This document shows, piece after piece, positions 5,529-5,577 of a stretch of 5,577 nucleotides of DNA (positions are counted from its first letter, which is position 1; every line of letters begins with the position of its first letter). Below the pieces are notes generated by a model. The model was given only the letters and a program-made list of their open reading frames with translations, was not told the DNA's origin and did no database searches. Origin of the DNA: an uncultured Ruminococcus sp. (lineage in GTDB: Bacteria; Bacillota; Clostridia; Oscillospirales; Ruminococcaceae); assembly GCA_900553335.1 (NCBI GenBank), contig USCU01000087.1, positions 1-5,577 on the forward strand. Direction: 5' to 3'. The translations under genes were made by a program, and so were the position numbers.

Positions 5529-5577
5529 CTGTCTCTTATACACATCTCCGAGCCCACGAGACAAGAGGCAATCTCGT
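5529..5577 (+). other. Illumina Nextera adapter contamination (transposon end + Read 2 adapter + i7 index)
   Basis: From 5529 the sequence is CTGTCTCTTATACACATCT (the Tn5 mosaic end, 5529-5547), then CCGAGCCCACGAGAC (5548-5562, Nextera Read 2 adapter), then AAGAGGCA (5563-5570, an i7 index as used in Nextera kits), then ATCTCGT (5571-5577, start of the P7 flow-cell sequence). This is a library artefact. It adds a false in-frame tail (CLLYTSPSPRDKRQSR) to the diguanylate cyclase. Confidence 0.98.

Noticed and set aside
5529..5547. Natural Tn5-type transposon end
   Set aside because: The 19-bp mosaic end is followed directly by adapter, index and P7 sequence, so it comes from library tagmentation.

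Overview
The window looks like a piece of a draft-assembled Firmicutes (Clostridia) chromosome, possibly from a gut Ruminococcaceae/Oscillospiraceae-type organism. The grounds are an AT-rich background, strong GGAGG-type ribosome binding sites, a TTG start, a YkpA-type ABC-F protein, the trmK-nif3 gene pair, and a LacI-like sensor fused to a diguanylate cyclase. The genus is inference only. The last 49 bases (5529-5577) are not genomic. They are an Illumina Nextera adapter with an i7 index, so the contig really ends at about 5528.

Left part, minus strand, read right to left: a 68-residue DUF1858 cysteine-motif protein (1288-1494) with its own promoter; a structured repeat element of about 200 bp (1067-1266); trmK, a tRNA adenine-22 N1-methyltransferase (356-1039); and the start of a NIF3/YqfO-family metal-binding protein (1-359, cut by the window edge). 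trmK and nif3 overlap through ATGA and are probably translationally coupled.

Middle, plus strand: a divergent promoter at 1664-1692, then a leader of about 170 nt that appears able to switch between alternative base pairings and contains a 17-codon upstream ORF, then a 533-residue ABC-F ATPase of the YkpA/YbiT type (1870-3471). One of its two composite ATP sites is broken on both faces. The Walker A and the catalytic Glu of the second domain are gone, and the first domain's signature motif is altered. The other site is intact.

Right part, plus strand: a weak terminator, an AT-rich spacer, an extended -10 promoter (3595-3603), a leader with a 12-bp hairpin, and a TTG-started cytoplasmic signalling protein running from 3715 off the contig. 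Its order is LacI-type periplasmic-binding-protein-like domain, GAF-like middle region, and a GGDEF domain cut near its end by the adapter. It should make c-di-GMP in response to a small intracellular ligand.

The genes do not form one pathway. The left block concerns tRNA modification and housekeeping, the middle gene ribosome-associated translation, and the right gene second-messenger signalling. The points most worth a second look are the candidate cis-regulatory RNA before the ABC-F gene, the asymmetric ATP sites of that protein, the palindrome-bounded repeat, and the adapter artefact.
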